Shown: piece after piece, positions 14,869 to 24,678 of the stretch
Position numbering within the stretch: the stretch's first letter is position 1
Layout of the letters: every line of letters begins with the position of its first letter
Assembly: GCA_037443545.1 (NCBI GenBank)
Contig: JBBIOD010000019.1
Coordinates: 1-27,005, forward strand
Length of the DNA: 27,005 bases
Direction: 5' to 3'
Source of the DNA: JASEGV01 sp037443545
Lineage (GTDB): Bacteria; Bacteroidota; Ignavibacteria; UBA10030; BY39
Translations under genes and position numbers: made by a program
The notes under the pieces: model-generated
Databases searched by the model: none
Told to the model about the DNA's origin: nothing
Seen by the model: the letters and a program-made list of their open reading frames with translations, nothing else

Positions 14869-15927
14869 ATGAACATAAAATTCTTCGCGAAGATAGTTTT
14901 TATCTTCTTCTTCGCCATTTTCGTGTATGGCGAACTACAAAGTCAACCTCAAGTGAATATCACTTATGCGAAAATTCAACAGTTATCCCCCTCGCAAATC
15001 GACTTTCAAAACCTCAAAAGCTCTGTTTGGTTATTCACAATTAACATCGCTTATCGGGATACCCATACCGTTCAATTAAAAAACTGCCAGATTATGGTTA
15101 CATTGAAAGACGGCAAAAGGATAACACTGTTAGAGGGTGATGGGTTCGGTTCGGAACCTTTCACGGTAGTGAACAATAAAGTTATCACGAACCTCGACTT
15201 CGGAAACGAGATTAAAATTAAAGATTTTAAACTCAGTTCAGATGGAAAGACGAAGATAATCGAACCGGCACTTGCATCCGGAAAATTTCCAACTGGTCTA
15301 TACTCATTCAACATCAAGGTAGCCGATGTCAACCCGGCTGGTGGCGAATCGGAGGGTGTAGTAGAGTTACCTTTGGAAAGTTATTCTCAAATCGAATTAC
15401 TTTATCCGCGTGATGGTGAAACTACAAACGAGTTTCCTGCATTCGGATGGCTGTTCGACGGAGAAGAAGTTGAAGTTACTATCAACGAAAAACCTCCAGG
15501 CTTATCGCGTGAAGCCGCATTTAACAAATTACCGATTATTTACCAAACTACTTTCTCAGGTGTCCAAAACTCCTTTCAATATCCATCCGGTGGTGTTCGA
15601 CCGCTTCATAGAGGAAAAACTTACGTCTGGAAAGCAGTCGGGAAAGTTAAAAGTCTTGGCGGCTATCAATTAGTTCAGAGTTCGATTGCTGAATTCAAAG
15701 TAGCCGACGATTCTGCCCCGATGAAACGTTCAGAACTCCTTGAGCAGCTCGAGCGGGCACTCGGCAGCAAATGGAAAAAAGTCTTCGACAAAATCCGTGC
15801 AGAGGAATTAGATGCATCTTCCACTTTTTATTTAAACGGAAAACCTATTAGCAACGCTGAATTGCAGGAAATTATCCAATTCCTCAACCAAAATCCGGAG
15901 AACGTAAACAATGTAATTATGGATTGA
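14869..15927 (+). CDS. Secreted beta-sandwich protein of unknown function
   Basis: I do not recognise a named family. With the ATG at 14869 the protein has 352 residues and starts with a signal peptide (FFAKIVFIFFFAIFVYGELQ then SQPQV). An earlier ATG at 14770 was not chosen because the promoter and ribosome site lie between the two. The N-terminal half (about 25-180) and a second domain (about 185-290) are beta-rich. The second resembles a fibronectin-III-like fold, with IELLYPRDGE, FPAFGWLFDG, SFQYP and GKTYVWKAV. The final 60 residues are helical and charged. The stop codon lies within the GATTGATGA junction just before the FecR gene, so the two are surely co-expressed. Role inferred only from context: periplasmic partner in the envelope-sensing operon. 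Confidence 0.8.
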   Translation: MNIKFFAKIVFIFFFAIFVYGELQSQPQVNITYAKIQQLSPSQIDFQNLKSSVWLFTINIAYRDTHTVQLKNCQIMVTLKDGKRITLLEGDGFGSEPFTVVNNKVITNLDFGNEIKIKDFKLSSDGKTKIIEPALASGKFPTGLYSFNIKVADVNPAGGESEGVVELPLESYSQIELLYPRDGETTNEFPAFGWLFDGEEVEVTINEKPPGLSREAAFNKLPIIYQTTFSGVQNSFQYPSGGVRPLHRGKTYVWKAVGKVKSLGGYQLVQSSIAEFKVADDSAPMKRSELLEQLERALGSKWKKVFDKIRAEELDASSTFYLNGKPISNAELQEIIQFLNQNPENVNNVIMD

Positions 15928-15930
15928 TGA

Positions 15931-15935
15931 AGGAG
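15931..15935 (+). promoter_or_regulatory. Ribosome binding site deciding the FecR-gene start
   Basis: AGGAG lies nine bases before the ATG at 15945. Alternative starts at 15924 (TTG) and 15927 (ATG) overlap this site and would not use it. Confidence 0.65.
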
Positions 15936-15944
15936 AAGATAAAA

Positions 15945-16640
15945 ATGAAAACGATAAATATATTTTTAGCATTCGTTATTTTAGCAACCTCTTTAACTTT
16001 CGGAATGCAGAGCGGATCCTCGCCGCTTGCTGTCGTTACCAAAGTTATTAATTCGGTAGATAAAAAAGTTCCCGAGTCCGATTGGAAAAAAATAATTAAG
16101 GGCGACCCCCTAAAAATGAAAGACTTAGTGCGAACGGGTATCAAATCGGTAGCTATCATTAAATTTACTGATAAAAGTATTGTACGCCTGCTCGAAAATT
16201 CGGAACTCGCAATGTTGGGAGGGAAACAACCGAAGCAAACTATGAACGATATGAGGCTGCAAAAAGGGGCTATCGGATTTAGCATAACGAAAAAACAAAA
16301 CGAACAGTACACATTCTCGTCGCCAACCTCCGTCGCATCGATCAGAGGCACGAAAGGAAAATTTCATTCTCAGGAGGAATTAGATATACTGATTGTAACA
16401 CAAGGAATCGTTAATTTAAAAAATTTGATCTCTGGAAAAGATACAGATGTAGGTTCAAATCAGATTGGTTTTTCGCATCCAAACGGAACTTTGGAAGTTC
16501 GGGATGCTACACCCGATGAAATTGCAGGGTGTGAAGAGTCGTTAAAAGCCGGTGATGTCCGGAAAAAAAATGAAATTCAACTCGAATTGCGCGACTCTGA
16601 CGGAACCAAACGTAACTTAAAGATTGACTATCAGGAATAA
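15945..16640 (+). CDS. Secreted FecR-domain protein
   Basis: With the ATG at 15945 this is a 231-residue protein with a signal peptide (MKTINIFLAFVILATSLTFG). The central part matches the FecR domain: DLVRTGIKSVAIIKFTDKSI followed by VRLLENSEL, LQKGAIGFSI, and the hallmark FSSPTSVASIRGTKGKF, then ILIVTQGIVNL. FecR domains are beta-helical periplasmic modules. In TonB systems FecR is an anti-sigma regulator, but this protein lacks the N-terminal cytoplasmic segment and membrane helix of that type. It is instead the free, secreted form often found near CHASE2 cyclases (my recollection). It precedes the barrel-like protein by 28 bases with a GGAG site at 16656-16659. A sensory or structural role in the operon is inferred. 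Confidence 0.87.
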   Translation: MKTINIFLAFVILATSLTFGMQSGSSPLAVVTKVINSVDKKVPESDWKKIIKGDPLKMKDLVRTGIKSVAIIKFTDKSIVRLLENSELAMLGGKQPKQTMNDMRLQKGAIGFSITKKQNEQYTFSSPTSVASIRGTKGKFHSQEELDILIVTQGIVNLKNLISGKDTDVGSNQIGFSHPNGTLEVRDATPDEIAGCEESLKAGDVRKKNEIQLELRDSDGTKRNLKIDYQE

Positions 16641-16668
16641 TGTGGAACATAATCTGGAGTTTTAAATT

Positions 16669-19029
16669 ATGATTCGGAAATACAGTTGTGCCGACAAAAT
16701 ATTATTTGTATTTACATTCTTTCTATTGATAGCTGATATAGTGCAAGCTCAAGTGAGCGATAAAATATTAAGTATTCATACGCCGCCTGTATCCGAAAAC
16801 GAACCTATCAACATATCGGCAGTAATTTCGCCCGCTTATGTGTACAATAAAATTGAGGTTGCATACCGGACTTTCGGAGAGACTGAATTCAAGCGGATAG
16901 AGATGCAAATAACAGGAAACAATGCCCTTGCAGTAATTCCAAATTCCGCAGCAAACCCTCCGTATTTAGAATATTTTTTATTTGTTCACATTCCGGGAAC
17001 AGACCAACCCGAAACTTTTCCGATCGAAAATCCCTTTTTACATCCTCTAAAGTTACTTATTACACCCGTTGAGAGTCGTGAAAACATTATCGATTGGATA
17101 AGCCCCGCAACCGACGAAACAGTATCACTGGATGATTTGTTGATTGCCTTCAGTGTAAATAATATGAGTGCTCCTAGAATTTTTATTGACAATAAAGATT
17201 TATCTGAATATTTAATTAGAACTGAAAATTTATACATCGCGAGGTTAGAAAATCTTCCCATCGAATTGGACCAGGGCAAGCATAATATCCGGGTTGAATT
17301 TTTAGATAGCACTGGGAAAAATATTTATTCTGAGAACCGGCAATTTTCAATCGTACTATACAAAGAAAATATAATCAAGTTAAGCAGTTTACGTTATAAA
17401 GCACAGCTCCAATTAGAGAGTCGCAACGAAAACATAAACCAGAAGAGCAACACTTACAACCGCGGAAGTATTAACGCTACTTCGGATTATGGGATTTTAA
17501 AAATAAACGGAAATTTATACGCAACCAACGAAGAAAAAGCAGATATACAGCCGCAAAACAGATACTTTATTGGAGCCGAAATTCCTTGGCTGAGGGCTGG
17601 CTACGGCGATAACTATCCCACTTTCCCAAACTTAATTATGAACGGAAAACGAATCCGTGGGCTAACAACTAATTTAACACTAGGTTTTTTTAATCTTGAT
17701 TTTGTTTACGGCGATGTAGCGAGAAAGATTCCTACAAAATACAACGTTCTTGCTTCAGCTCCCGATTCTACAAGCGACCCGAATAAAACTTATTTTCGAT
17801 TGGACGACGGAAGGTTCGCTGAATTAATTAAGCACGGAGAATTCGACAGGAACCTATTTATCTTGCGACCAAGTTTTGGAAAAGGTAATAATTTTCTTTT
17901 CGGTTTAAGTTTTCTAAAATCCAAAGACGACATCGGTTCAATTACACAAGGATTGATGCCTCAGGAAAATTTTGTTGTCGGCTCCGATTTGTTCTTTGCC
18001 TTTGACGAACGAAGAATAGAATTCAATGCACAGGCCGCTTTTTCAGCAACGAACAAAGATATAAAGAAAGGAACAATTAAAGACGAAGATATCGATTCGT
18101 TATTTAAATCGCTCACTGAAAAAGAACGGGATATGATCCGCCAGGTTAAAAATGTGCTTTCAAATTTTATGACCATCAACGAGCATATCGTTCCGTTGGC
18201 GCTAAATAATTTAACTACACTCGCATACGAAGGTTCATTAAATCTAAACTATCTGAATAATTCACTTAAGTTTACATACCTGAGGCGCGGCAGTGCCTAC
18301 GAATCCTTCGGACAAACCTACATACGTAACGATGTGCAGGGATTCAACATTACCGATAGATTCCGTACATTGAAAAACAGTTTGTTATTTTCTTTCGGCT
18401 TTGAAAAACTTTCCGATAATACCGATAACTCAAAACCTACAACTACAAGCTACACAACTCTTTCGGGTATGGTATCGTATTATCCGGTTATTGATTTTCC
18501 TAACATCTCTACGGGTTATTCATATTCATCGGCAAAAAATAATATTGTTGATACTTTTTACCGGACGGATGATTTTACACACCGGGTATTCCTTCAGTTG
18601 GGTTACAATTTCTTTTACCTCGCACGGCAAAACGTTTCTTTGAGTCTCAGCACTTCCAACCGGGACGACCAAACTAAACACGATATAGATTCAAAGAACA
18701 AATTGTTTGCGTTTGGGTTGAATACTACATACTCAATTCCATTGCAAACATCTTTCAACATCTCTTATAATAACAGTTTAATTTTGAAGAAAGAAATTGA
18801 CTACACTACAATTTCGTTCACAGTATTTTATAAGATGTTTGAAAACCGTTTACAGTTAAATACCGGCATCCGTCCTACCTTCGGCGATATTGAGCGTGGT
18901 GTATTCGACTTCGGGGCACAATATTTATTAGCAACCAATTTTAATATACTCGGACAGTTAAGCATTTATTCAAATAAACACACAAAACCTGAATCGGTTT
19001 TCAGTTTAACACTCCGTTATGATATTTAG
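16669..19029 (+). CDS. Outer-membrane beta-barrel-like protein with N-terminal Ig-like domains
   Basis: This 786-residue protein has a signal peptide ending IVQAQ. Residues about 30-220 look like two Ig-like beta-sandwich domains; one includes HNIRVEFLDSTGKNIYSENR. From about 240 to the C-terminus there are many alternating strands with aromatic girdles, for example LRAGYGDNYPTFPNLIMNG, LKFTYLRRGSAYESFG and LQLNTGIRPTFGD. It ends SVFSLTLRYDI, like the last strand of an outer-membrane barrel. I do not recognise a named family. It sits between the FecR gene and the cyclase gene with a three-base gap before the latter. An outer-membrane component for a trans-envelope signal is inferred from its position. 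Confidence 0.8.
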   Translation: MIRKYSCADKILFVFTFFLLIADIVQAQVSDKILSIHTPPVSENEPINISAVISPAYVYNKIEVAYRTFGETEFKRIEMQITGNNALAVIPNSAANPPYLEYFLFVHIPGTDQPETFPIENPFLHPLKLLITPVESRENIIDWISPATDETVSLDDLLIAFSVNNMSAPRIFIDNKDLSEYLIRTENLYIARLENLPIELDQGKHNIRVEFLDSTGKNIYSENRQFSIVLYKENIIKLSSLRYKAQLQLESRNENINQKSNTYNRGSINATSDYGILKINGNLYATNEEKADIQPQNRYFIGAEIPWLRAGYGDNYPTFPNLIMNGKRIRGLTTNLTLGFFNLDFVYGDVARKIPTKYNVLASAPDSTSDPNKTYFRLDDGRFAELIKHGEFDRNLFILRPSFGKGNNFLFGLSFLKSKDDIGSITQGLMPQENFVVGSDLFFAFDERRIEFNAQAAFSATNKDIKKGTIKDEDIDSLFKSLTEKERDMIRQVKNVLSNFMTINEHIVPLALNNLTTLAYEGSLNLNYLNNSLKFTYLRRGSAYESFGQTYIRNDVQGFNITDRFRTLKNSLLFSFGFEKLSDNTDNSKPTTTSYTTLSGMVSYYPVIDFPNISTGYSYSSAKNNIVDTFYRTDDFTHRVFLQLGYNFFYLARQNVSLSLSTSNRDDQTKHDIDSKNKLFAFGLNTTYSIPLQTSFNISYNNSLILKKEIDYTTISFTVFYKMFENRLQLNTGIRPTFGDIERGVFDFGAQYLLATNFNILGQLSIYSNKHTKPESVFSLTLRYDI

Positions 19030-19032
19030 GAC

Positions 19033-21225
19033 ATGCCTGAAGTAAAAGAGAAATCGTTCCGGAAGTTTTTAAACAAACTGCTGATATGTTTGGTGCTTTC
19101 GGCTGTAATTGTTCTACTTACCTCAGATACGATATTTGAATTCGCACCATTTAAAAGAATTGAATTAGCAACGATCGATAATCGGTTTAACAGCCGCGGT
19201 GTTGTTCCTTTCAGCCCAAAAGTTGTTATCGTCGAAATTTCCGAAGCATCAATCAAATCGCTCCCCGATAAGTGGCCCTGGCCTCGCCATTATTACGCCC
19301 GTCTAATTAGAAACCTGAAAAAAGCTGGAGCTGAAGCGGTAGGCATCGATATAATTATGAGCACCAACGACTTTCGTAATCCGGCTTATGATGATGAGTT
19401 AAGGAAAGCATTATCCGAAGTTAAAAATGTTGCATTAGCCGGAAAAGTAGACATTGCTGACGACCGTTACGACATTGTTAAGGAAAATGAAAATTACAGC
19501 AATATTTTTTTTGATGTTGATAGTTCAATCGGTATTGTGTTTTTGCGAAACGATGAAGACGGTGTTTACCGCCGTTTTCACCCGATTGTGTTTGACCGGT
19601 CCCGCCAGCGACGATTGCCTACTTTTTCATTCGCTGTTCTGAACAAATTTTTCGGATTAAATCCGTTAACAACAGTAAATGTTGAATCGAAAAAGTTTGA
19701 TTACGAAAATATTAAAATTCCATCGTACGATTCTTCCACGGCATTAATCAATTATTATGGACCATCGGGAACGTTTGTTCCAATTAAATTTGTGGATGTA
19801 ATTGACGATGATGAATTTCAAACAAATGAAGAACGGGAAGTCGGAGTTGATATCAACACATTCGACGATCCTGAAACCGGATACCTTTATGATGGAACGT
19901 TTAAGAATAAGATAGTGCTCGTCGGTTCCACCAATCCCGAAGACAAAGATTTGTTTCCCGTTCCAATATCTCGTGGTAAACAGGAAGGCGATAATTTGAT
20001 GTACGGTGTTGAGATACACGCAAATATAATTCAGAGCATCCTCGATCAAAATTTTTTACAACGCGAACCCGTTTGGTTAGAAATTCTGAGTATATTTTTC
20101 TTTTTAACTTTAACATTTTTCTTCCTTCTGAATTTAAAACGGGAAAAGATTAAACATCACTATTTGATCGAGGCGCTCGCTATTGCAGTTGTTATTGCCG
20201 AGCTATTTTTAATTGCAGCAGTTTCACTTCTTTTATTTTATCAACAAAATTTTGTTGCTTCGATTACAGGTCCTTTGATGGCTGTGATTTTCGGATACGC
20301 CGGTAGTATGGTGTTTAGTTACGTTTCTGAAAAAAAACAAAAAGTTATAATAAAATCGATGTTCAGTCAGTATGTGAACCCGACCGTAGTAAACCAACTG
20401 ATAGATGATCCAAAAAAACTCCACTTAGGAGGCGAAAACAAGGAGCTTACAGTTTTCTTTTCGGATATCGAGAAGTTCACAACGTTAGCTGAAAAGATGA
20501 CTCCCGAAGAACTTGTACAAATACTTAACGAGTATTTCGAGGAGATGACCGAGATTATTTTGAGAAACAATGGAACACTAGATAAATACCAAGGGGATTC
20601 GATAATGGCTTTCTTCGGGGCGCCAATCCCACAATCCGATCACGCTTTAAATGCTTGTCGCGCCGCTCTACAAATGCAAACTCACCTCGATGAATTAAAT
20701 CAAAGATGGTTAAAAGACGGCAGGCCTGAACTTCAAACACGCATCGGAATTAACACAGGCAATATGGTGGTTGGAAACATCGGCGGCTCGGATCGGTTCG
20801 ATTACACCGTGATGGGCGACAGCGTAAATTTAGGTTCAAGACTCGAAGGGGTTAACAAACAATATAATACACGTATCATTATCAGCGAGCATACTTTTAA
20901 ACCCTTAGCTAGCCAAATAATTACGAGGGAACTCGATTTAATTAGAGTAGTCGGTAAAGATAAACCTCTCAAAATTTATGAACTGCTTGGCTTCAGGGAT
21001 GAAAAAATAAATTCAGAAATTTTAAAACTAATAGAAGCATTTACTGAAGGATTGTTTTTTTACCGCAACAGAGAGTGGCTTAAAGCTATCGAAAAATTTG
21101 AAAAAGGCCTAATATTAAATCCGAATGATTATCCATCCAAATTATATATCGAGCGATCCGGATTTTTTATCGAGAACCCTCCGAACGATGCGTGGGACGG
21201 TATATTCGAGATCAAAACAAAATGA
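19033..21225 (+). CDS. CHASE2-domain class III adenylate cyclase
   Basis: This 730-residue membrane protein is predicted to make cAMP from ATP. Residues about 15-35 are a membrane helix; 40-345 are the extracytoplasmic CHASE2 sensor (WPWPRHYYARLIRNL, AEAVGIDIIMS, IVLVGSTNPEDKDLFPVPIS, GVEIHANIIQSI). Three membrane helices follow at about 347-368, 376-402 and 408-431. The cyclase domain spans about 470-625 with metal Asp478 (FFSDIEKFT) and Asp522 (GDSIMAFFG). Lys518 selects adenine, Thr592 takes the class IIIb position, and Asn599 and Arg603 stabilise the transition state. All catalytic residues are present. The C-terminus (about 670-705) has a TPR-like unit (NREWLKAIEKFEKGLIL). The start follows the barrel gene by three bases and the stop overlaps priA. 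CHASE2 ligands are unknown. Confidence 0.95.
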   Translation: MPEVKEKSFRKFLNKLLICLVLSAVIVLLTSDTIFEFAPFKRIELATIDNRFNSRGVVPFSPKVVIVEISEASIKSLPDKWPWPRHYYARLIRNLKKAGAEAVGIDIIMSTNDFRNPAYDDELRKALSEVKNVALAGKVDIADDRYDIVKENENYSNIFFDVDSSIGIVFLRNDEDGVYRRFHPIVFDRSRQRRLPTFSFAVLNKFFGLNPLTTVNVESKKFDYENIKIPSYDSSTALINYYGPSGTFVPIKFVDVIDDDEFQTNEEREVGVDINTFDDPETGYLYDGTFKNKIVLVGSTNPEDKDLFPVPISRGKQEGDNLMYGVEIHANIIQSILDQNFLQREPVWLEILSIFFFLTLTFFFLLNLKREKIKHHYLIEALAIAVVIAELFLIAAVSLLLFYQQNFVASITGPLMAVIFGYAGSMVFSYVSEKKQKVIIKSMFSQYVNPTVVNQLIDDPKKLHLGGENKELTVFFSDIEKFTTLAEKMTPEELVQILNEYFEEMTEIILRNNGTLDKYQGDSIMAFFGAPIPQSDHALNACRAALQMQTHLDELNQRWLKDGRPELQTRIGINTGNMVVGNIGGSDRFDYTVMGDSVNLGSRLEGVNKQYNTRIIISEHTFKPLASQIITRELDLIRVVGKDKPLKIYELLGFRDEKINSEILKLIEAFTEGLFFYRNREWLKAIEKFEKGLILNPNDYPSKLYIERSGFFIENPPNDAWDGIFEIKTK

Positions 21226-23783
21226 TGTTCATAGATATAGCTCTACCGGTTGCCGTTGAACACTTGTTTACTTACTCAGTTCCAGCCGACTTGCAAAATC
21301 AGATAAAAAAAGGGGTACGCGTTACCGCTCCTTTCGGAAAAAAAACCGTAGTCGGTTTTATTGTTTCGATTTCTCAAACTACTTCAGCTCCTTATACAAA
21401 GGATATTTTCGATGTTCTCGATTCCGAACCGATAATCTCGGATGAAATGCTAAAGCTTACACAATGGATTTCGGAATATTATTTTGCTCCATGGGGCGAA
21501 GTGCTAAAAGCTGCATTACCCCAAAAAACATTTTCAACATCTCACAAAATTGTAACGCTGTTAGAAACAGATATCGAAAAAGCTTTCTCCAAAACGAAGG
21601 GCGCCCCCAAACAAACTGAAGTTCTAAAACTACTGTTCGAGAAGAAAGAAATAAGCATCGAACAAATTCATAAAAAACTCTTTCTCAAAAATGTTCATTC
21701 CATAATAAACGAATTAGCTCAAAAAGGATTGCTGAATATTTCGGAACATTTAGTTACACATACTATCAAGCCAAAGAACGAAAAAATAATCAGCGTAACC
21801 GAAACATCGAAACAGAGGTGGAATACATTTTTAGAAACATCGCAGAATAACAAACGAATTTCGAAACAAATCAGTATCGTTCAATTTTTAAACAAGTTTC
21901 CGATAGGTTCGGTGATAAAGGTTAGCGATTTATTAAAAAAAACGGGAGCTACTTTAGCCGGGCTGAAAAGCCTTGAGCAAACGGGGGTTTTGTTGATATC
22001 GGCAAGGGAAGTAAATCGCGGAATTAAGTACGAAATACAACCTGATATGAACCAGCAGATAATTTTAAACCAACATCAAAACGAGGCGCTCAATAATATT
22101 CGAGAAGCAATGGGGCGCAACGAGTTTCAAACTTTTTTGTTGTACGGAATTACTGGGAGCGGTAAAACTCAAATTTATATTGAAGCGATTCGTAAAGCTG
22201 TTGACGACGGAAAAAGTGCAATCGTACTAGTGCCGGAAATTTCGCTAACACCGCAAACTGTTTCGCGGTTTCAAATGCACTTCGGCGATAGAGTGGCTGT
22301 ACTCCACAGCAGGATGTCGCTTGCCGAGCGGCAGGATGTGTGGCGTTTATCGAAAAGCGGACACTACTCAATTGTTATAGGTCCTCGCTCGGCAATTTTT
22401 TCACCATTAAAAAATTTAAAACTAATTGTTGTGGACGAGGAGCATGAGTCGTCGTACAAACAATACGACCAGACGCCCCGTTACAACGCACGCGATGTTG
22501 CTATAATGAGAGGTGTGAACAACGCTGCCGTTGTAGTCCTTGGCTCTGCAACTCCATCAATCGAAAGTTACTACAATTCTACAAACGGAAAGTATAAACT
22601 AATTGACCTTCCCGAACGGGTTGATAATGCAAAACTTCCTGAGATAGAAATTGTCGATATGACTATCGAGCGACATGTAATAGTAGAAAAGTTTCGTTCA
22701 GAGAGGAAGGTAGAATTTGCAAAAGACCCGGTGGCAGCCCGAGAATCTAAACGGAAACCTGAGTTCAGTTCGATATCGGAACTTCTAAAAACACAAATTC
22801 AAAACCGTTTAGAAAGAGAAGAAGGAGTAATTCTTCTTCAAAACCGACGTGGGTTTTCTTCTTTTTTAGAATGTTTGGAATGTGGATATGTGGAGATGTG
22901 CGAAAACTGCCATGTAACACTTACATATCACATCATAAAAAAACATCTACGATGCCATTACTGCGGCTTCGTAAAACATCCGCCGGAAGTTTGTCCACAC
23001 TGCAACTCGACAGATATCAGTTATAAAGGTTTTGGAACTCAGCGTGTTGAAGAAGAACTACAGAAGTTATTTCCTGCAGCTTCTATTGTGCGAATGGATT
23101 TGGATACAACTTCGAAAAAAGGTTCACACGATAAAATTTTAAGTCGCTTCTCAAGAGGCGAAATTGATATTTTACTCGGCACTCAGATGGTTGCTAAGGG
23201 CCTTGATTTTTCGCACGTTACATTAGTGGGAGTAATCAGCGCCGACACGCAAATGTTATTACCCGATTTTCGTTCTGCCGAAAGAACATTTCAGCTACTT
23301 ACGCAAGTAGCAGGAAGAGCTGGACGTAGTGGATTAATGAAGGGAGAAGTTATAATTCAAACTTACCAACCCCAACATTACACTTTAAAACATGTTGTGA
23401 TGCACGATTATTTAGGATTTTACAACGAAGAAATAAAAGGACGTATGGATTTAAAATATCCTCCTTTTTCACGGATGGTATTGATTGAGATAAAAGGCGA
23501 AGATGAAAGTGATGTGATACGTTATTCGAATAAATTGTATCAATTGTTTAAAAACGAAAAAACCAACCTGATATATTTAGGGCCCTCCGAAGCAGCGATT
23601 CCGAAATTAAACAAACAATTCCGCTGGCACATTTTGATAAAAGATTTAAAGAGCAACGACCCTTCGGGAAAATTACTCCGGGAAGTTTTAACCTCAGTTA
23701 TGCAAAATTTTCATAAATCGGACTTCAAAAAAAATAAAGATGTAAAAATTATCGTGGATGTGGATCCGGTGGGGATGATGTAG
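21222..23783 (+). CDS. priA: Primosomal replication-restart helicase PriA
   Basis: PriA reloads the replicative helicase at stalled forks. With the ATG at 21222, which overlaps the cyclase stop (ATGA), it has 853 residues and begins MMFIDIALPVAVEHLFTYSV, the usual PriA N-terminus; the frame extends back to 21192 but those residues are not family-like. Motifs: Walker A GITGSGKT at about 309-316, DEEH at about 404, GSATPSIESYY, the eight-Cys zinc region at about 550-595 (CLECGYVEMCENC, CHYCG, CPHC), GFGTQRVEEEL, and GTQMVAKGLDF with AGRAGRSG. It is longer than E. coli PriA (732), partly from an insert of roughly 30 residues before ISELLKTQI. It is the last plus-strand gene and meets the restriction island tail to tail across 15 bases. 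Confidence 0.97.
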   Translation: MMFIDIALPVAVEHLFTYSVPADLQNQIKKGVRVTAPFGKKTVVGFIVSISQTTSAPYTKDIFDVLDSEPIISDEMLKLTQWISEYYFAPWGEVLKAALPQKTFSTSHKIVTLLETDIEKAFSKTKGAPKQTEVLKLLFEKKEISIEQIHKKLFLKNVHSIINELAQKGLLNISEHLVTHTIKPKNEKIISVTETSKQRWNTFLETSQNNKRISKQISIVQFLNKFPIGSVIKVSDLLKKTGATLAGLKSLEQTGVLLISAREVNRGIKYEIQPDMNQQIILNQHQNEALNNIREAMGRNEFQTFLLYGITGSGKTQIYIEAIRKAVDDGKSAIVLVPEISLTPQTVSRFQMHFGDRVAVLHSRMSLAERQDVWRLSKSGHYSIVIGPRSAIFSPLKNLKLIVVDEEHESSYKQYDQTPRYNARDVAIMRGVNNAAVVVLGSATPSIESYYNSTNGKYKLIDLPERVDNAKLPEIEIVDMTIERHVIVEKFRSERKVEFAKDPVAARESKRKPEFSSISELLKTQIQNRLEREEGVILLQNRRGFSSFLECLECGYVEMCENCHVTLTYHIIKKHLRCHYCGFVKHPPEVCPHCNSTDISYKGFGTQRVEEELQKLFPAASIVRMDLDTTSKKGSHDKILSRFSRGEIDILLGTQMVAKGLDFSHVTLVGVISADTQMLLPDFRSAERTFQLLTQVAGRAGRSGLMKGEVIIQTYQPQHYTLKHVVMHDYLGFYNEEIKGRMDLKYPPFSRMVLIEIKGEDESDVIRYSNKLYQLFKNEKTNLIYLGPSEAAIPKLNKQFRWHILIKDLKSNDPSGKLLREVLTSVMQNFHKSDFKKNKDVKIIVDVDPVGMM

Positions 23784-23798
23784 GAAATATTTATTAAT

Positions 23799-24662
23799 CT
23801 ACAAATTGATAATCCATTCGCAGATCGATACAAGTTGGTCGTCGTCTGTAAGATTTGCAGCATTGTTAAGTAATCCAGATTTCAACTGTTTAAATATTTC
23901 GGACGCCATGCTATTTTCAATTGCTGCACCAATGAAGAATGTCTGCGGTTTTTTTTTCTTTTTTGCAAAACTTTTTCTAATTCTTTCCAAAGCAGAATTG
24001 GCAGTTTTCCAATGTTCATCAGCACCTGCCGGATCGAGACCACCTTTAAGTTCGCCAAGCGCTATATAAGAATCAATGTCATGAATAATGGACTGCTTGC
24101 CTTTCTTTAAATCCTCTGGTGTACCTTCCAGAATTGAAAGATCAACATTTTTCTCGACAACTGGAATTTTGATGTCCAGAATGAGAAGCCGATTGACTTT
24201 ATTCTTTGACCACGATAGTCCATTAATTCGCTTTTCAATCCCTGTATCATCTTGCGGCTTTGGTAACCAATTGTCTGTATCGTCATCTTTCCATAAATAA
24301 TCGGTCCCAGATAGATTGAAAACAGACAATAATGAACGAAGAAATTTTCTTTCTCCTAATACTCCAGCTAAGTTCCTTGCTTTACCACCTAGAGCGTCTC
24401 CTTTTGTAAGTAAGTATCGGTAAACAAGTTCGTCAGCATAACTTAATCCAGTTGTTACACAATCAACTCTTAAATCCTTAACAGCGAACAAATTTTTAAT
24501 GTTCTTGTCATAACGCGCCAAATAATTGAGTGTTTTTGCTTCTTCAATATATGGAAGTGCTAATTGATTTTTCTCCAAAGTGAGTGCTAATAAACCAGCA
24601 TTGTAACTTGTTTGAGAAGTAACCAAGTCCTTAGCAGTTTTAATTGATATATGAGATTCCAT
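23799..24662 (-). CDS. Type II restriction endonuclease, AvaI/BsoBI family
   Basis: This 287-residue protein matches what I remember of AvaI and BsoBI, endonucleases that cut C^YCGRG. The conserved block DELVYRYLLTKGDALGG (77-93) followed by RNLAGVLGERKF is characteristic. Catalytic residues map well: Asp174 in KNVDLSI, Glu204 and Lys206 in ALGELKGG, and His217 in AGADEHWKTA. The Glu-to-His distance of 13 equals that recalled for BsoBI (E240, K242, H253). The protein is some 30 residues shorter than BsoBI, mostly at the N-terminus. It follows the MvaI-like nuclease gene by 16 bases with only a weak ribosome site. No second methyltransferase accompanies it. Sequence specificity is inferred from the family and not proven. 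Confidence 0.85.
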   Translation of the reverse strand: MESHISIKTAKDLVTSQTSYNAGLLALTLEKNQLALPYIEEAKTLNYLARYDKNIKNLFAVKDLRVDCVTTGLSYADELVYRYLLTKGDALGGKARNLAGVLGERKFLRSLLSVFNLSGTDYLWKDDDTDNWLPKPQDDTGIEKRINGLSWSKNKVNRLLILDIKIPVVEKNVDLSILEGTPEDLKKGKQSIIHDIDSYIALGELKGGLDPAGADEHWKTANSALERIRKSFAKKKKKPQTFFIGAAIENSMASEIFKQLKSGLLNNAANLTDDDQLVSICEWIINL

Positions 24663-24678
24663 TTTCTATTCTCAAGTA

